A stretch of 64,000 bases of DNA from Synechococcus sp. PCC 7336 (GTDB taxonomy: Bacteria; Cyanobacteriota; Cyanobacteriia; Thermostichales; PCC-7336). The notes below the pieces were generated by a model. It saw nothing but the letters and a program-made list of their open reading frames with translations. It had not been told where the DNA came from and did no database searches. Positions 62,463 to 64,000 of the stretch are shown here, piece by piece (the stretch's first letter is position 1; each line of letters starts with the position of its first letter). A program made the translations under genes and the position numbers. The stretch spans positions 124,001 to 188,000 of the forward strand of contig NZ_CM001776.1 of NCBI RefSeq assembly GCF_000332275.1, read 5' to 3'.

Positions 62463-63125
62463 TTACGCGGCAGTTCTGACAAACTCGCAGCGGCGTCTGA
62501 GCGAGCAATCCCCGCATTTGGGCCGTTTGGCCTTACAAACCAGCGCTCCAAAATCCAGCAAGGCCAGGTTCCACCGATCCACACGCCGTTGTGGGGCGAC
62601 AAGTTCCGCGAGGGCTTTGTAGTCGGGATCTCGTTGGGGCAAGCGCAGCAGCGGCAAGCCGAAAAAGCGACCGAGGATGCGAGCCACATTCACGTCTAAA
62701 ACGGGCGTGCGCTGGCCGTGGGCACAGGCGCAGATGGCTTTGGCGGTATACGGTCCCACGCCGGGGAGCGCGAGTAGTTCCGTTTCGCGTTTGGGAATGC
62801 GACTGCGATAGTCCTGAATGAGAAGATGGGCGGATTGGTGCAGGCGTTCGGCTCTAAACCGCAGCCCGAGGGGGGCCAACAGCCGTTCTAGCTCGGCTAC
62901 GTCAGCTCGGGCGAGGCGATCGAGATTGGGGTATTGGACTAGAAAGCGATCGTAGATGGGCACAACGCGATCGGCGTCGGTTTTTTGCAACAAAAATTCG
63001 GCGATGAAAATTTTGTAAGGTTCGCGGGTTCGTCGCCAGGGAAAGTCTCTCGTATTGTATTTGGCCCAGGCTTTAATGTGATGCCGGAACCAGTTGAGTC
63101 GAGCAGCTGAGGGAGAGATGCCCAT
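62463..63125 (-). CDS. MutY/Mig-like HhH-GPD DNA glycosylase with FeS cluster
   Basis: This is 220 residues. IAEFLLQKTDADRV holds the catalytic Glu region, LPGVGPYTAKAI is the helix-hairpin-helix, and VLDVNVARILGR has the catalytic Asp. CKAKRPKCGDCSLRRRC is the C-X6-C-X2-C-X5-C cluster. It lacks the C-terminal MutT-like domain of MutY (usually about 350 residues). The residue where EndoIII has its Schiff-base Lys is Tyr, as in the T/G-mismatch glycosylase Mig. It may therefore repair T/G or A/G mismatches. It converges with lysS, 4 bp apart. Confidence 0.82.
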   Translation of the reverse strand: MGISPSAARLNWFRHHIKAWAKYNTRDFPWRRTREPYKIFIAEFLLQKTDADRVVPIYDRFLVQYPNLDRLARADVAELERLLAPLGLRFRAERLHQSAHLLIQDYRSRIPKRETELLALPGVGPYTAKAICACAHGQRTPVLDVNVARILGRFFGLPLLRLPQRDPDYKALAELVAPQRRVDRWNLALLDFGALVCKAKRPKCGDCSLRRRCEFVRTAA

Positions 63126-63877
63126 CGAAGTCTACAACACTTTCCCCAAGCTTAATATACGTGAGGAATTTGCTCCCAAATACTTGTTAAAGATAAGGTG
63201 GCGGCGATCGCAGGCGGCAACACCACAATCTCAAATTATCATAAGCAAAGCTCTGGAAATCTGTCTAAAGGTTTAAGTTCAACTTCAACTTCACAACATT
63301 TCACATTGAGCGATCGCCAGTGTTGCTTGCAGTGCGGCTCACCGCTCGCTATAGCTCGGCTTGCGACAGCCGGCATTTTGTTTCCCCTCTTGTTGTCGTT
63401 GGTTTAAACTAGTTAGCGGTAGAGTCACACTTGCAGAATGGGGCGGCATTCAGCAACAGCTTACTGAGTAGCCTGTTGAAGTTTTGACGCTAGATCGAAA
63501 TGATTGTCTTCATTTGAACAACGCCTTGGCTTCGAACGTAATCTAGGGCTTTATGGATGTCTCGATCGACTCGTATTGATTAGAAGTAGACCGAATGATT
63601 GAGAATGCCCAACTTGAGAATGTCCAACTTGAGAATATCCAACTTGCAGAATGTCCAACTTGAGAATGTCCAACTTGAGAATATCCAACTTGAGAATGTC
63701 CAACTTGAGAATGTCCAATGAGTTTCAAAGGAGTTAAATTACTGCTTTTTTAAATAATTGTTTGAGTTTTCTTGAGGAAAAAAACTGGCCATTTCCCCTT
63801 TAGCATATCTCTAGGGGTATGAGACCTAAGAACAAAGATGGGATTGATAATATCTCAGCGCCATTCTGTCTCCTGTC
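63126..63877. other. non-coding stretch with a 15-bp minisatellite
   Basis: I see no gene. The main structure is the tandem array at 63603-63721. The region just before 63878 should carry the promoter of the gene running off the right edge. Confidence 0.5.
63603..63721. repeat. eight-unit 15-bp tandem repeat
   Basis: Units of GAATGTCCAACTTGA (with a second type GAATATCCAACTTGA) begin at 63603, 63618, 63633, 63649, 63664, 63679, 63694 and 63709. The third is 16 bp and the last is truncated. The unit length is a multiple of three, but no start or ribosome site supports translation. Confidence 0.9.
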
Positions 63878-64000
63878 ATGCATCGGTTCCCTGCCTACGC
63901 CCAAACCACTCAACTTGTCGGCAGTCTCGCGATCGCCACTCTCCTCTCAACCCTTGCGATTCCGGCTCGGGCAGACAACCCTCTACCCCTGACAGAAGCC
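63878..64000 (+). CDS. start of an exported protein, cut by the window edge
   Basis: ATG 63878 opens a frame that continues to the end of the window. The first 33 residues form a signal peptide (LVGSLAIATLLSTLAIPARA, cleavage after ARA) and the mature part begins DNPLPLTEA. Only 41 residues are visible, so the family cannot be told. Confidence 0.6.
   Translation, partial: MHRFPAYAQTTQLVGSLAIATLLSTLAIPARADNPLPLTEA

Overview
The window is chromosomal DNA from a cyanobacterium. The HIP1 octamer GCGATCGC and its core CGATCG recur every few hundred bases in almost every gene. Typical cyanobacterial genes are present: a VIPP1/IM30 homologue, a PilGHIJL-type chemosensory operon, a Sll0783-type nitrogen-starvation (Nit1C) cluster with a textbook NtcA promoter, PlsY, class II LysRS and RecF. 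I cannot name the species from sequence alone; it looks like a unicellular or simple filamentous Synechococcus/Leptolyngbya-grade genome.

Layout. 0-9.5 kb: a GGDEF/PAS/HAMP sensor, VIPP1, an O-antigen-ligase/IctB-type membrane protein, a giant NTT-like/HEAT/cNMP fusion transporter and an MFS permease. 9.7-12.4 kb: a 2.5-kb island bounded by an intact tRNA-Ala(GGC) and a displaced copy of its 3' half. It carries only a cytosolic subtilase and a small protein that looks like a free copy of the protease's own inhibitory prodomain. 12.5-19.7 kb: plsY, a four-gene minor-pilin operon, an esterase, an internally deleted relic of that esterase, and a gene broken by a short duplication.

19.8-30.4 kb: a type III-A CRISPR-Cas locus: cas6 with a C-terminal helix-turn-helix extension, a 9-repeat array, cas10/csm1 (HD nuclease residues lost, GGDD cyclase intact), csm2, csm3, csm4, a VapB/Phd-like antitoxin with a stub of its toxin, csm5, a second cas6, and an orphan repeat. 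No cas1/cas2 and no CARF effector is visible. After it come a 28-bp perfect inverted repeat and an AT-rich orphan gene.

32-39.5 kb: an unknown secreted protein, recF, an aldo/keto reductase, and a complete IS200/IS605-type element (TnpA plus TnpB) sitting between the stump of an AraC-type regulator and a 5'-truncated Gfo/Idh/MocA oxidoreductase. 39.5-47.2 kb: pilG-pilH-pilI-pilJ-pilL on the minus strand, controlling type IV pilus motility. 47.6-53.6 kb: the Nit1C cluster (Sll0783 family, nitrilase, radical SAM, GNAT, AIR-synthase-like, glycosyltransferase, MSMEG_0570 family). A 197-bp deletion derivative of the same IS lies exactly between its first two genes and supplies the stop codon of one and the Shine-Dalgarno of the next. 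53.6-64 kb: a HigBA pair, a Hanks-type kinase with a sensor-like extracytoplasmic domain, an HNH nuclease gene pair, a TPR protein, a methyltransferase, lysS, a MutY/Mig-like DNA glycosylase and the start of a secreted protein.

The best candidates for an undescribed system are the tRNA-bounded protease/inhibitor island and the unusual configuration of the type III-A locus. The IS-derived intergenic linker in the Nit1C operon is the clearest example of an element rewiring translation.
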